Assembly: GCA_905197585.1 (NCBI GenBank)
Contig: CAJJZO010000085.1
Span: 1-7,557 of the forward strand
DNA length: 7,557 bases
Direction of reading: 5' to 3'
DNA from: an uncultured Collinsella sp.
GTDB lineage: Bacteria > Actinomycetota > Coriobacteriia > Coriobacteriales > Coriobacteriaceae
In this document: positions 1 through 6,462 of the stretch, piece after piece
Numbering within the stretch: the first letter of the stretch is position 1
How the letters are laid out: each line of letters begins with the position of its first letter
Notes under the pieces: model-generated
Databases searched by the model: none
What the model saw: the letters and a program-made list of their open reading frames with translations, nothing else
Told to the model about the DNA's origin: nothing
Translations under genes and position numbers: made by a program

Positions 1-1
1 C

Positions 2-226
<225 letters not shown>

Positions 227-259
227 ACGCTGCTGTTAACGTATCGCGCCTTATAGTCA

Positions 260-292
260 GGGGCCCGTATCCTATCGGATGCGGGCCCCTTT
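260..292 (+). terminator. Rho-independent terminator of pgi
   Basis: The left arm GGGGCCCGTATCC (260-272) pairs with the right arm GGATGCGGGCCCC (277-289) across a TATC loop. This gives 13 pairs with one G-U, followed by TTT and then GCTTT. It lies 33 bases after the pgi stop. A sister copy is at 3761-3790. The minus-strand operon ends at 368 and reads toward it, but on that strand the hairpin lacks a good U tract, so it serves pgi best. Confidence 0.85.
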
Positions 293-367
293 GCTTTGCC
301 GTGGTCCCGGGGCGCACGGCCTTTGTGGAACATCGCCGGGGCGCCGCGCGCTGCGAGAACCCTGCGC

Positions 368-1672
368 CTAGAGCTCGGTCTCCGCATGGCCTCGCTGCGC
401 CTCGGGCAGCTCCCCGTAGAGCGGATGGTCTTCGAGCCTAAAGCGCTCGACCTGTTCGGGAGTGCGACCGCGTACAAAGAGCCACGAGCGATCGATCGGC
501 GTCGCCATGAGCGTGCTGGGCAGCGCGTCAGCGCGGTCGGAAAACACCCGGGCACTCTCGGGATCCTGGAACGCCAGCACCAGATGCGTGTCGCAGTTGC
601 CCATGATGGAGCGTGCGCGTGCCTCGCCATAGAGCGCATCGAGCTGGTTGGTCGACTGCAGCAGCAGCGTTGCCCAGATGTTGCGGCTTCGGATAATCGA
701 GAGCACGTTGTCGATCTGGGGGATCTGCAGATTTGCGAAGTCATCGAGCATAAAGCGCACGGGCACGGGCAGGCTGCCGTCGGGCTGCCTATCGGCCTCG
801 CGAATGAGGCCCATAAACGCCTGCGTAATAAAGAGGCCGGTCAGCGGATCGAGATTGCGGTCAATATCGCTCACGGTTACAAACAGGGCGCAGGGGGTGT
901 GTCCCATGGAAGCGAAGTCCACCTGATGGCACTCACGATAGAGCTGTGCCGCACCGTCGAATCCCAGACACATGACCTTTTCGGCAAGGATGCCGACGAT
1001 GCTCGCGTGCATGCGCTCGGCATTTTGCGTAATGGCGTAGCGCCGCCATAGCGAGAGGGCATAGCTTTGGGGGTCGGTCGTGATCAGGTCGTCAAACAAT
1101 CGACCCGTGGCACCGTCCTGCAGGTGCTCGATCAGCTTGATGACCGAGCTGATCGTCTGCTCGTCGGCGGGTAGCTGTTCGGTGACGTAGGCGATAAGAC
1201 ACGACAGCAGGTTTGCCGCCGCATGATCCCAAAAAGGCTGGTTGTTGTCCTCGATGGGGCAGATGGCCTTTGCCACCGAGAGGATGTCCTGCTGGTTGGG
1301 CCTGCCGTTCGCCTTGCGGCGAATGTGCCTCAGGGGGTTGTAGCCGCAGCGCTCGATGCCGGGCGCAAGGGCCGGGACGGTGTTGAGGTCGGCGAAGTTG
1401 AGACATTGCACGCGGTAACCGTGGGCTGCCAGTACGGGTCCCACTTCGCGACAGAGCATGCCTTTGGTGTCGAGCACGATGTAGCTTGCGTTCATTTGCA
1501 GCAGGTTGGGCTTGAGGACGTTTCGGGTCTTGCCGGCTCCCGAGGGGCCGATCACAAGTGCGTTGTTGTTGAGTCCCGTTTGGCGGGTGTCGCAGGAAAG
1601 CGTTCGATCCTTGGCGAGGATGGTGGACGATGCGGACTCAGATGCGGCGAGGCGGCTGGCGAGGTTAGACAT
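368..1672 (-). CDS. VirD4/TraG-type ATPase lacking the membrane anchor
   Basis: A 434-aa P-loop ATPase of the VirD4/TraG coupling-protein family. In type IV secretion, family members normally drive DNA or protein substrates into the channel. Walker A is GPSGAGKT (residues 42-49). The strand LDTKG (67-71) is typical of the family. Walker B is FMLDDFANL (307-315), with Asp-Asp where the family usually has Asp-Glu. A sensor-like LLLQSTNQLDALYG lies at 336-349, followed by a family-like C-terminal segment (MGNCDTHLVLAFQDPESAR, 357-375). Coupling proteins are usually longer and begin with membrane helices. This one reaches Walker A after only 41 hydrophilic residues, so it is probably soluble. The chosen start has AAGGAGGTC just upstream. 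The open frame continues to 1864, but that extension lies inside clpP, is Ser/Arg/Pro-rich and has no ribosome binding site. The start overlaps the end of the clpP-like gene by 8 bases, which suggests translational coupling. No relaxase or other secretion gene is nearby, so a role in conjugation is uncertain. Confidence 0.85.
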   Translation of the reverse strand: MSNLASRLAASESASSTILAKDRTLSCDTRQTGLNNNALVIGPSGAGKTRNVLKPNLLQMNASYIVLDTKGMLCREVGPVLAAHGYRVQCLNFADLNTVPALAPGIERCGYNPLRHIRRKANGRPNQQDILSVAKAICPIEDNNQPFWDHAAANLLSCLIAYVTEQLPADEQTISSVIKLIEHLQDGATGRLFDDLITTDPQSYALSLWRRYAITQNAERMHASIVGILAEKVMCLGFDGAAQLYRECHQVDFASMGHTPCALFVTVSDIDRNLDPLTGLFITQAFMGLIREADRQPDGSLPVPVRFMLDDFANLQIPQIDNVLSIIRSRNIWATLLLQSTNQLDALYGEARARSIMGNCDTHLVLAFQDPESARVFSDRADALPSTLMATPIDRSWLFVRGRTPEQVERFRLEDHPLYGELPEAQRGHAETEL

Positions 1673-2282
1673 GGGCGACCTCCTTGGTGGTCGAGAGGAT
1701 TTCGTGGGCAAAGCCGAGCTCGACGGCGCGCTCGGCCGAAAGGTAGGTGTCTTTTGCAGTGAGGGACTGGATGCGCTTGGGCGTGAGGCCGCTGCGGTCC
1801 GAGAGGATTTGCGTGAGGGTCTTGCGGGTCTGCATGAGACGCCGGCTGGTTTCCTGCAGCGCAAGTGCCGAGCCGCCTGCCCCCTGGGGGATCAGCGGGT
1901 CGTGAATCATGAGCTCTGCATGGGGCGCCATACGGCGATCGTCGCCGCCCATAAAGGTCACGGCGCCCATGGACGCGGCGAATTCCAGGCAGACGGTGCG
2001 GATGGGGCACGATGCGAGGCGCATGGCGTCATAGATCGCAAGACCCGATCGCACGCTTCCGCCGGCGCTGGCGACAAATATGGTGATGGGGCGGCTGGGG
2101 TCGGTGGCATCGAGCAGGCGAATCTGCTGGCATAGGTCGTGAGCCATCGGGGTTTCGATGTTTCCCATGACGGAGAGCTCGCGACGGGCGAGCATCTCAT
2201 CGTAAATGCTGGTGAGCGTGATACCTCGGGCGGATTCACGCATGGTGAGGGGGCTGATGATGGGGGAATGATTGGTGTCCAT
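1665..2282 (-). CDS. ClpP-like serine peptidase subunit
   Basis: A 205-aa protein of the ClpP family, self-compartmentalising cytoplasmic serine peptidases that normally degrade substrates fed in by an AAA+ unfoldase. The fold can be followed throughout. An N-terminal segment resembling ClpP (TSIYDEMLARRE, 24-35) comes first, then the oxyanion-hole glycines in ASAGGSV (71-77). The nucleophile Ser104 lies in FAASMGA, His127 in ELMIHDP, and a likely catalytic Asp178 in AKDTYLSAERAVELG. Length is near that of ordinary ClpP and there is no signal peptide. AAAGGAG lies five bases before the ATG. The gene follows the 296-aa unknown gene after 63 bases and overlaps the VirD4-like ATPase start by 8 bases. 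The ClpP core sequence diverges from housekeeping ClpP (ASAGGSV in place of NSPGGSV), so this is probably an accessory paralogue. Its partner is unknown; the adjacent ATPase is the obvious candidate by position. Confidence 0.9.
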   Translation of the reverse strand: MDTNHSPIISPLTMRESARGITLTSIYDEMLARRELSVMGNIETPMAHDLCQQIRLLDATDPSRPITIFVASAGGSVRSGLAIYDAMRLASCPIRTVCLEFAASMGAVTFMGGDDRRMAPHAELMIHDPLIPQGAGGSALALQETSRRLMQTRKTLTQILSDRSGLTPKRIQSLTAKDTYLSAERAVELGFAHEILSTTKEVAHV

Positions 2283-2345
2283 GGGGACTCCTTTCTGTTG
2301 GTTGTGTTGTGGAATAGGGTTATAGCCCGCGCAGAGGCTGGTGGG

Positions 2346-3236
2346 CTACAGGGTTCGTCCGAGCCTGAGATCGAGCTCGGTTGTGGGGCAGGCTGCCTGT
2401 TCGTGCGGCTCGCAAGCGCCAAGGGCTCCAAAGCGATGGAGCGTTGCGACGGGCGTGGTGTAGGCGAGCCGCAGCTGATGCTCGATAGGGGCACATCCGT
2501 CATTTTTGTAATGAGCCGCGTAGTACTGCGCGATGCTGGCGTTCATCTCGCTGCCATTGCGATGGCGCTCAAACTGGCGTCTGCAGGTCTCGATGATCTT
2601 TGCTACTGGCTTGGGTGCCGTCGCGGGAACAAGGGCGAGATAGCCCTCAAATAGCTCGTTGATGCTCAGGAGGCACAGCAGGTCGATCAGCGTCCTTATG
2701 GCTGTTCCCCCGGCAGAATAGTGCGCGGTCATGCGGTTATATCGGTTGCGGTCGACGATGGCCGCATGGGGTCTTGGAGTTTTCTGCCCCGTGGTCCCGG
2801 GCTTTTGCCGCGCCTGTGTATTGAGCTCGACGTTGCAGCGCTTGAGGCCGTCCAACGGAAGGAACAGTGCGGTGCGCAGGGTGTTCCGCTTGCTTTCGAG
2901 TTCATGACGCTCGTCGTGTTCCCATTCGAGCTTGAGTTTCGTGTCGAGCGCCGTAAGCATATGGGCTAGGCAGCCTACGGTAAGAACGTACGAATCGTTG
3001 TCGCGTTTTGGGGCATAGGGGTCTGTCAGCTTGCGAATGTCGGGGTCGCCCATGATCCTTGTGCAGCGCTTCAGCAGTTGAGGGTGGTCGGCCAAGATCG
3101 TCGCGAGCGGTAGCGACGCGTAGTTCTTGATGGTCGCGGCGGCAAAGGCGGCGTCATATTCGTTTGCATATGCTCGCTCAATGCGGGCATCCAGAATGCT
3201 TTTCTTATCGCCGTCTTCAGCGTGGTGGTTTGTCAT
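2346..3236 (-). CDS. Unrecognised 296-aa protein, first gene of the ClpP/ATPase operon
   Basis: I do not recognise this protein. It is 296 aa, apparently cytoplasmic and mostly helical. A charged N-terminus (TNHHAEDGDKKS) is followed by an amphipathic region with many Arg, Lys and Glu residues. A basic, Pro-rich linker (QARQKPGTTGQKTPRP) lies near the middle. One hydrophobic stretch (TLIDLLCLLSINELFEGYLALV) is more likely a buried helix than a membrane span, as it contains Asp, Asn and Glu. There is no signal peptide and no catalytic motif I can name. The chosen ATG has TTGGAG five bases upstream. The frame stays open for 52 codons to an ATG at 3392, but that start has no ribosome binding site and the extension is a His-rich translation of tandem repeats. 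As first gene of the operon it may be a substrate adaptor, sensor or DNA-binding partner; that is inference from position only. Confidence 0.75.
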   Translation of the reverse strand: MTNHHAEDGDKKSILDARIERAYANEYDAAFAAATIKNYASLPLATILADHPQLLKRCTRIMGDPDIRKLTDPYAPKRDNDSYVLTVGCLAHMLTALDTKLKLEWEHDERHELESKRNTLRTALFLPLDGLKRCNVELNTQARQKPGTTGQKTPRPHAAIVDRNRYNRMTAHYSAGGTAIRTLIDLLCLLSINELFEGYLALVPATAPKPVAKIIETCRRQFERHRNGSEMNASIAQYYAAHYKNDGCAPIEHQLRLAYTTPVATLHRFGALGACEPHEQAACPTTELDLRLGRTL

Positions 3237-3246
3237 AGCTTCTCCA

Positions 3247-3318
3247 ATCGGTTGATGTTCGTGCTGTTTGTTGATGTGTTGGTTGTCGTGAGTGATGTGC
3301 TTGCCGTGGGTGATGTGC
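3247..3318 (-). repeat. Degenerate 18-bp tandem repeat in the operon leader
   Basis: Read on the minus strand, four successive 18-base units end just before the ribosome binding site of the 296-aa gene. Units 1 and 2 are GCACATCACCCACGGCAA and GCACATCACTCACGACAA, which match at 16 of 18 positions. Units 3 and 4 are more decayed but keep the ACATCA core. In the open frame they would encode His-rich hexapeptides (HITHGK, HITHDN). Confidence 0.6.
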
Positions 3319-3403
3319 TGACGTTGGGGTGCTATGCGGTTTTCAATGAGCCCGTGAGGCAGTTGCTGCAGGGGCGGGATGGAACGGCCCATGCAAGGCG
3401 GAA

Positions 3404-3435
3404 GGCATTGTGCTCAAAATCGAGACAGCAATGCC
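3404..3435 (-). other. Hairpin in the leader of the minus-strand operon
   Basis: GGCATTG (3404-3410) and CAATGCC (3429-3435) form a perfect 7-bp stem. Inside it, CTC (3413-3415) pairs with GAG (3422-3424). No T tract follows on either strand, so it is unlikely to be a terminator. It lies about 170 bases upstream of the 296-aa gene and would be in its 5' untranslated leader if the promoter near 3582-3608 is real. Confidence 0.45.
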
Positions 3436-3557
3436 CTGGGTGCCTCACATGTGGCAGTTACCTCATTAAGTTGTCATTGCGTTTGGGGTTGTACTTTGCC
3501 GATCTTCTTTCTCTTACACGCTGAAAACTGAAACTTCATATGCTCGATCTACTTAAA

Positions 3558-3576
3558 ACCGCAACGGCGGTCTTTT
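3558..3576. terminator. Bidirectional terminator-like hairpin (or attenuator)
   Basis: ACCGC (3558-3562) pairs with GCGGT (3567-3571) around an AACG loop. There is an A tract on the left and TCTTTT on the right, so it can end transcripts in either direction; on the minus strand the hairpin runs straight into TTTT. No gene ends close to it on either strand. It sits just downstream of a possible minus-strand promoter, so it could act as an attenuator or be left from a lost gene. Confidence 0.5.
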
Positions 3577-3581
3577 ATCAA

Positions 3582-3608
3582 CTTATATGTCGGAACGCGT
3601 CTTTGCAA
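3582..3608 (-). promoter_or_regulatory. Possible promoter for the minus-strand operon
   Basis: On the minus strand, TTGCAA (3608-3603) and TATAAG (3587-3582) resemble -35 and -10 boxes. Their 15-base spacing is shorter than usual. They lie in the most AT-rich part of the gap upstream of the 296-aa gene. Transcription from here would run at once into the hairpin at 3558-3576. Confidence 0.3.
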
Positions 3609-3699
3609 GTACTTTTTTGCCTTTGTTTCAAATGGGGTGGTTTTGCAACCGTCATGCGCGCGCTGTGCGAACGTGCCCCGGCTCGGATAAGATAGTGCG

Positions 3700-3729
3700 A
3701 TCGAGTTCTACCGCGCTCACTGCAAGTAG
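3700..3729. repeat. Right copy of pgi 3'-end direct repeat (possible att site)
   Basis: In frame this reads IEFYRAHCK and a TAG stop, against IEFYRAHRK and TAG at the true end of pgi. It is 27 of 30 bases identical to 197-226. Upstream, the match stops within a few bases and the same frame meets a TAA at 3688-3690, so this is not a whole duplicated gene. A copy of the pgi terminator follows at nearly the same distance. It marks the right boundary of the presumed inserted segment. Confidence 0.7.
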
Positions 3730-3760
3730 TCTTTGTTGCTGAGATAGGTCACGGCCGAAA

Positions 3761-3792
3761 GGGGCCCGTATCCCAACAGATACGGGCCCCTT
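3761..3792 (+). terminator. Second copy of the pgi terminator
   Basis: GGGGCCCGTATC (3761-3772) pairs perfectly with GATACGGGCCCC (3779-3790) over a CCAACA loop; TT and then GCTATTTA follow. The stem is nearly identical to that at 260-289. No plus-strand gene ends just upstream apart from the pgi 3' fragment, so this hairpin is best explained as the terminator of the original or duplicated pgi end. Confidence 0.8.
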
Positions 3793-3869
3793 GCTATTTA
3801 AATGGGCATGAGGGTGTATTGAGGGGGGATGTCTTGCTGTCGGCATCCGCGTGCGGTGCCATTCGCTGT

Positions 3870-3890
3870 CCGTAAATTATACGTTTACGG
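3870..3890. promoter_or_regulatory. Operator-like palindrome upstream of the aldolase gene
   Basis: Perfect 7-base arms CCGTAAA (3870-3876) and TTTACGG (3884-3890) flank the spacer TTATACG, which contains a -10-like TATACG. It lies about 120 bases before the aldolase start in the only AT-rich patch of that gap. A dimeric repressor site overlapping a promoter is plausible, but no regulator gene is visible in the window. Confidence 0.4.
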
Positions 3891-4009
3891 CTAATTTCAT
3901 ACCACTTGTCGGAATGCGGACGCTGTCCTTGCATGCCGGGCGTACATTGAACGTGGTTTTTCGCGTGAAGCCACGAATCGGTTGTCAGTCCTGAACAAGG
4001 AGGCCCAGC

Positions 4010-4684
4010 ATGACGCTTGCCAAACCCATCAACAAATACATCGACTATATCGATGCCCCCGAGGACACGTTTGAGCAATATGTCGAGAAGGCGTTAAAGT
4101 ACAACTTTCGCTGCGTATTTGCGAACCTGCAGGAGTACGAGACGGGCCGCGCCATGCTCGAGGACTCTGACATCATCCTTGCCGGCGCTATCGACTTTCC
4201 CCAGGGCACTATGGCGCTCGAGGAGAAGCTTGCGAGGTTTGAGGAATACGCTGCGTGTGGCTTTACCGAGATTGACTACGTTTTGAATCAGGAGTCGGTC
4301 GAGAACCGCGATTTTGATGCCATCGAGCGCGAGATGACTACCATTGCTGATTTTTGTCGCGCGCATGGCATCACTGACAAGGTAATCGTCGAGATGTGCA
4401 AGCTGGACGGCGACGACGCCGCCAAGCGCCGTGTATGCGAGATCGCGCTGGAGGCCAAGCCGGGATTCCTTAAGACATCGACCGGCAGAAGCTTTGGCGG
4501 TGCTAAGCTCGAGGACGTGCGGCTGATGCACGAGGTGCTCGGCGATGCCGTGGCAATCAAGGCGGCGGGCGCTATCCATAATTACGAAGAGGCCTGCGCA
4601 TTCATCGAGGCCGGCGCCAGCGCGTTAGGTGCATCGGCGGGCATCGCGATCGTCGAGGGCGCACCGACGGATGAGCGTCGCTAG
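4010..4684 (+). CDS. Divergent DeoC-family aldolase (deoxyribose-phosphate aldolase-like)
   Basis: A 224-aa class I aldolase of the DeoC/DERA family. The classic enzyme cleaves 2-deoxyribose 5-phosphate to glyceraldehyde 3-phosphate and acetaldehyde in the cytoplasm. The Schiff-base lysine is K155 in FLKTSTG, the second active-site lysine is K184 in AIKAAGAI, and the conserved Asp is D89 in EIDYVLN. FPQG (63-66) corresponds to the usual FPLG. ALGASAG (205-211) fills the phosphate-binding loop. Length is normal. The N-terminal DHTLLKP motif of canonical DeoC is absent, replaced by YIDYIDAPEDT (10-20). The substrate may therefore not be deoxyribose 5-phosphate. AAGGAGG lies six bases before the ATG. 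It is the first plus-strand gene after the presumed insertion, with an operator-like palindrome upstream, and 149 bases separate it from the next gene. The family call is firm; the reaction is less so. Confidence 0.85.
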   Translation: MTLAKPINKYIDYIDAPEDTFEQYVEKALKYNFRCVFANLQEYETGRAMLEDSDIILAGAIDFPQGTMALEEKLARFEEYAACGFTEIDYVLNQESVENRDFDAIEREMTTIADFCRAHGITDKVIVEMCKLDGDDAAKRRVCEIALEAKPGFLKTSTGRSFGGAKLEDVRLMHEVLGDAVAIKAAGAIHNYEEACAFIEAGASALGASAGIAIVEGAPTDERR

Positions 4685-4833
4685 CAGACGTATTTGACCT
4701 GAGCGATAAAGCTTCACGACCACACGCTGTTCATGTTCGAGACAATATGACTTTTTGCCCGTTGTAAACGGAGTCGCGATGGGTGTTCTGTATGATGGCT
4801 CAGACAAGGCTGTTCAATGACAGGGAGGCATAT

Positions 4834-5676
4834 ATGGCAATCAAAGCCATCGCGATGGATATCGACGGTACGCTCACCAACGATCAGAAAGTGATTAGCC
4901 CGCGTACGCGCGAGAAGCTGCTCGCGGCGCAGGAGTCGGGCATTAAGCTCATTTTGGCTTCGGGCCGTCCCGCATGGGGGCTGCACGCCTTGGCGCAAGA
5001 GCTCGACCTTCAAAACCATGACGGTCTGCTGGTGGCCTTTAACGGCGCACACGTCGTCGATGCCCAGACCGACGAGGTGCTGTTCGATCAGGCTATGCCT
5101 GCCGACGAATTGCATCGCCTGATTGATCACCTGCGTAATTTTGACGTGATCCCTATGATTTCGCTCGGTCGCGATTTGCACGTCGAGGACTCGTACCATT
5201 GCATGATCACGCTGCCTGACGGCTCGCAGAAGAATATCGTCAAGTATGAGCGCGACGCGTGCGATCTTAAGATTCGCGAGGTGGAGAGCCTGCATGAGGT
5301 CGCTGATGCTTATCCCGTGGACAAGCTGCTGACGGCGGGCGATCCGGCCTACCTGCAGGCGCATTACGAGGAGATGTATGCGCCCTTTAAGCAGACGCTT
5401 TCGGGCATGTTTACGGCCGACTGGTACTTTGAGTACACGGCGCCCGGTATCGACAAGGCCCGCGCACTCGAGGGTGCCCTGCCCAAGCTCGGCATCGATG
5501 CCAGTGAGGTCGTATCGTTTGGCGACGGCCAGAACGACAAGTCCATGATTGAGTGGGCCGGCACCGGTGTTGCCATGGGTAACGCCGTCGAAGAGGTTAA
5601 GGCTGTAGCCCAGATGGTGACCGCCGATAACAACGAAGATGGCATTGCGGTGACGCTGGATAAGCTGCTGGGTTAG
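4834..5676 (+). CDS. Cof-type HAD-family phosphatase
   Basis: A 280-aa hydrolase of the HAD superfamily, Cof/YidA-like subgroup. Members mostly dephosphorylate sugar phosphates and other small phosphorylated metabolites in the cytoplasm. Motif I is DIDGT (residues 9-13), with nucleophile D9 and acid/base D11. Motif II is the serine of ILASGR (S43). The motif III lysine is K208 in GIDKARAL. Motif IV is FGDGQND with metal-binding D231 and D235. About 110-120 residues between motifs II and III form the C2-type cap that sets specificity. Start choice: the ATG at 4834 has GGGAGG just upstream and places motif I at the family's usual position. An upstream ATG at 4783 would add 17 untypical residues. 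A hairpin terminator follows at 5700-5725. The exact substrate cannot be read from sequence. Confidence 0.9.
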   Translation: MAIKAIAMDIDGTLTNDQKVISPRTREKLLAAQESGIKLILASGRPAWGLHALAQELDLQNHDGLLVAFNGAHVVDAQTDEVLFDQAMPADELHRLIDHLRNFDVIPMISLGRDLHVEDSYHCMITLPDGSQKNIVKYERDACDLKIREVESLHEVADAYPVDKLLTAGDPAYLQAHYEEMYAPFKQTLSGMFTADWYFEYTAPGIDKARALEGALPKLGIDASEVVSFGDGQNDKSMIEWAGTGVAMGNAVEEVKAVAQMVTADNNEDGIAVTLDKLLG

Positions 5677-5699
5677 AATCGCCGATTAATGCATGGCTC

Positions 5700-5725
5700 G
5701 GGCGCCTGCTTGCGGGCGTCCTTTT
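5700..5725 (+). terminator. Terminator between the two HAD genes
   Basis: GGGCGCCT (5700-5707) pairs with GGGCGTCC (5714-5721), allowing two G-U pairs, over GCTTGC. TTTT follows. It begins 23 bases after the Cof-type gene's stop and ends 15 bases before the next start, so it partly separates the two HAD genes. Confidence 0.7.
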
Positions 5726-5740
5726 GTTAGGGAGGGTGCC

Positions 5741-6400
5741 GTGTCCGCATTTCCGTTCGACGCCGTTATCTTTGACATGGACGGCGTCATTGTCGATACC
5801 GAGTATTACTACTTGGGCGAGACTGCCGCGTTTGCCAAGGAGCTTGGGCTTAATCTGACTCAAGAGGAGTTGAATGGGCAGGTCGGTACCTCGCATCAGT
5901 TCTTCCTGCATATGCTGGTCGATTGGTTTGAGCGCGCCGGTAAGGGGCATTTCACTGGGGAGGAAGCGTTGGCCCGTTGGGACGAATGGGCCCATAAGCG
6001 TCCGCGCGACTATCAGGCTTTGATTAACCCAGGCGCCGTGGATACGATTCGAGAGCTGCCGCGCCGTGGCGTTCGCGTGGCGCTTGCCAGCTCGTCTCCC
6101 ATGGTTAGCATCGAGGAAGTGCTCAACGCATGCGGGCTGTCGGATGCCTTTGAGTATGTGGTGAGCGGCGAGCAGTTTAAGGAGAGTAAACCCGAGCCCG
6201 ACATCTACCTGCATGCGCTAGACCTGCTGGGGCTGCCCGCGAATCGCTGCTGCTGCGTTGAGGATTCCGTTCCGGGCATTACCGCGGGTAAGCGAGCCGG
6301 CCTGACGGTTATTGCCAAGCGCGAGGAGCGCTTTGGCTTTAGCCAGGATGCCGCGGACAAGATTATCGACCAGCTGCCGGAGCTGCTGGAACTCGCGTAG
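5741..6400 (+). CDS. HAD-family phosphatase, beta-phosphoglucomutase-like
   Basis: A 219-aa HAD hydrolase with a helical C1-type cap, in the group that includes beta-phosphoglucomutase and sugar-phosphate phosphatases. Motif I is FDMDGVIVDTE with D12 and D14. Motif II is ALASSSP (serines 117-119). The motif III lysine is K150 in SKPEPDIYL. Motif IV is VEDS with E174 and D175. The cap lies between about residues 20 and 95. I chose the GTG start at 5741 because GGGAGG lies just before it and it puts motif I at the usual distance from the N-terminus. An ATG at 5693 has no such site and would lie across the upstream terminator. Three successive cysteines (170-172) precede motif IV. Mutase or phosphatase activity cannot be separated from sequence alone. 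A hairpin lies in the 62-base gap before the kinase gene. Confidence 0.9.
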   Translation: MSAFPFDAVIFDMDGVIVDTEYYYLGETAAFAKELGLNLTQEELNGQVGTSHQFFLHMLVDWFERAGKGHFTGEEALARWDEWAHKRPRDYQALINPGAVDTIRELPRRGVRVALASSSPMVSIEEVLNACGLSDAFEYVVSGEQFKESKPEPDIYLHALDLLGLPANRCCCVEDSVPGITAGKRAGLTVIAKREERFGFSQDAADKIIDQLPELLELA

Positions 6401-6409
6401 ATTCTGGGC

Positions 6410-6435
6410 GGTACTGCTGTCACAACAGTGGTTCC
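6410..6435 (+). other. Hairpin between the HAD gene and the kinase gene
   Basis: GGTACTGCTGT (6410-6420) pairs with ACAGTGGTTCC (6425-6435) over a CACA loop, with two G-U pairs and one mismatch. No T tract follows. It may be a weak terminator, an RNA-processing site or, through its inner CTGT/ACAG arms, a regulator site. It starts ten bases after the HAD stop. Confidence 0.4.
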
Positions 6436-6462
6436 GTTGGCATAAGAGAGAGGGGCGGCGTC

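Noticed and set aside
296..1051. Open plus-strand frame of 251 codons opposite the ATPase gene
   Set aside because: It is an antisense shadow of the VirD4-like gene, has no ribosome binding site and shows no family motifs, while the minus strand carries clear Walker motifs.
1673..1864. Longer N-terminus for the VirD4-like ATPase
   Set aside because: It would overlap most of the 3' third of the clpP-like gene, is Ser/Arg/Pro-rich out-of-frame translation and lacks a ribosome site. The ATG at 1672 has an excellent one.
1506..2135. Open plus-strand frame of 209 codons opposite clpP and the ATPase
   Set aside because: The minus strand here encodes an intact ClpP-like catalytic set; the plus frame is its shadow.
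2139..2654. Open plus-strand frame of 171 codons
   Set aside because: Antisense to the clpP-like start and the 296-aa gene, with no start signals or recognisable domain.
3247..3318. CRISPR array
   Set aside because: The 18-bp units are contiguous and degenerate with no unique spacers, and no cas gene is present.
3237..3696. tRNA or integrase remnant in the gap beside the right pgi repeat
   Set aside because: I found no cloverleaf-like set of stems and no frame with tyrosine or serine recombinase motifs.
3652..4078. Minus-strand frames of 64 and 94 codons in the gap before the aldolase gene
   Set aside because: They run across the pgi-end repeat and terminator and into the aldolase start, have no ribosome sites and look like random translation.
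4094..4579. Antisense open frame of 161 codons within the aldolase gene
   Set aside because: The plus strand carries both aldolase active-site lysines and a strong ribosome site; this is a shadow.
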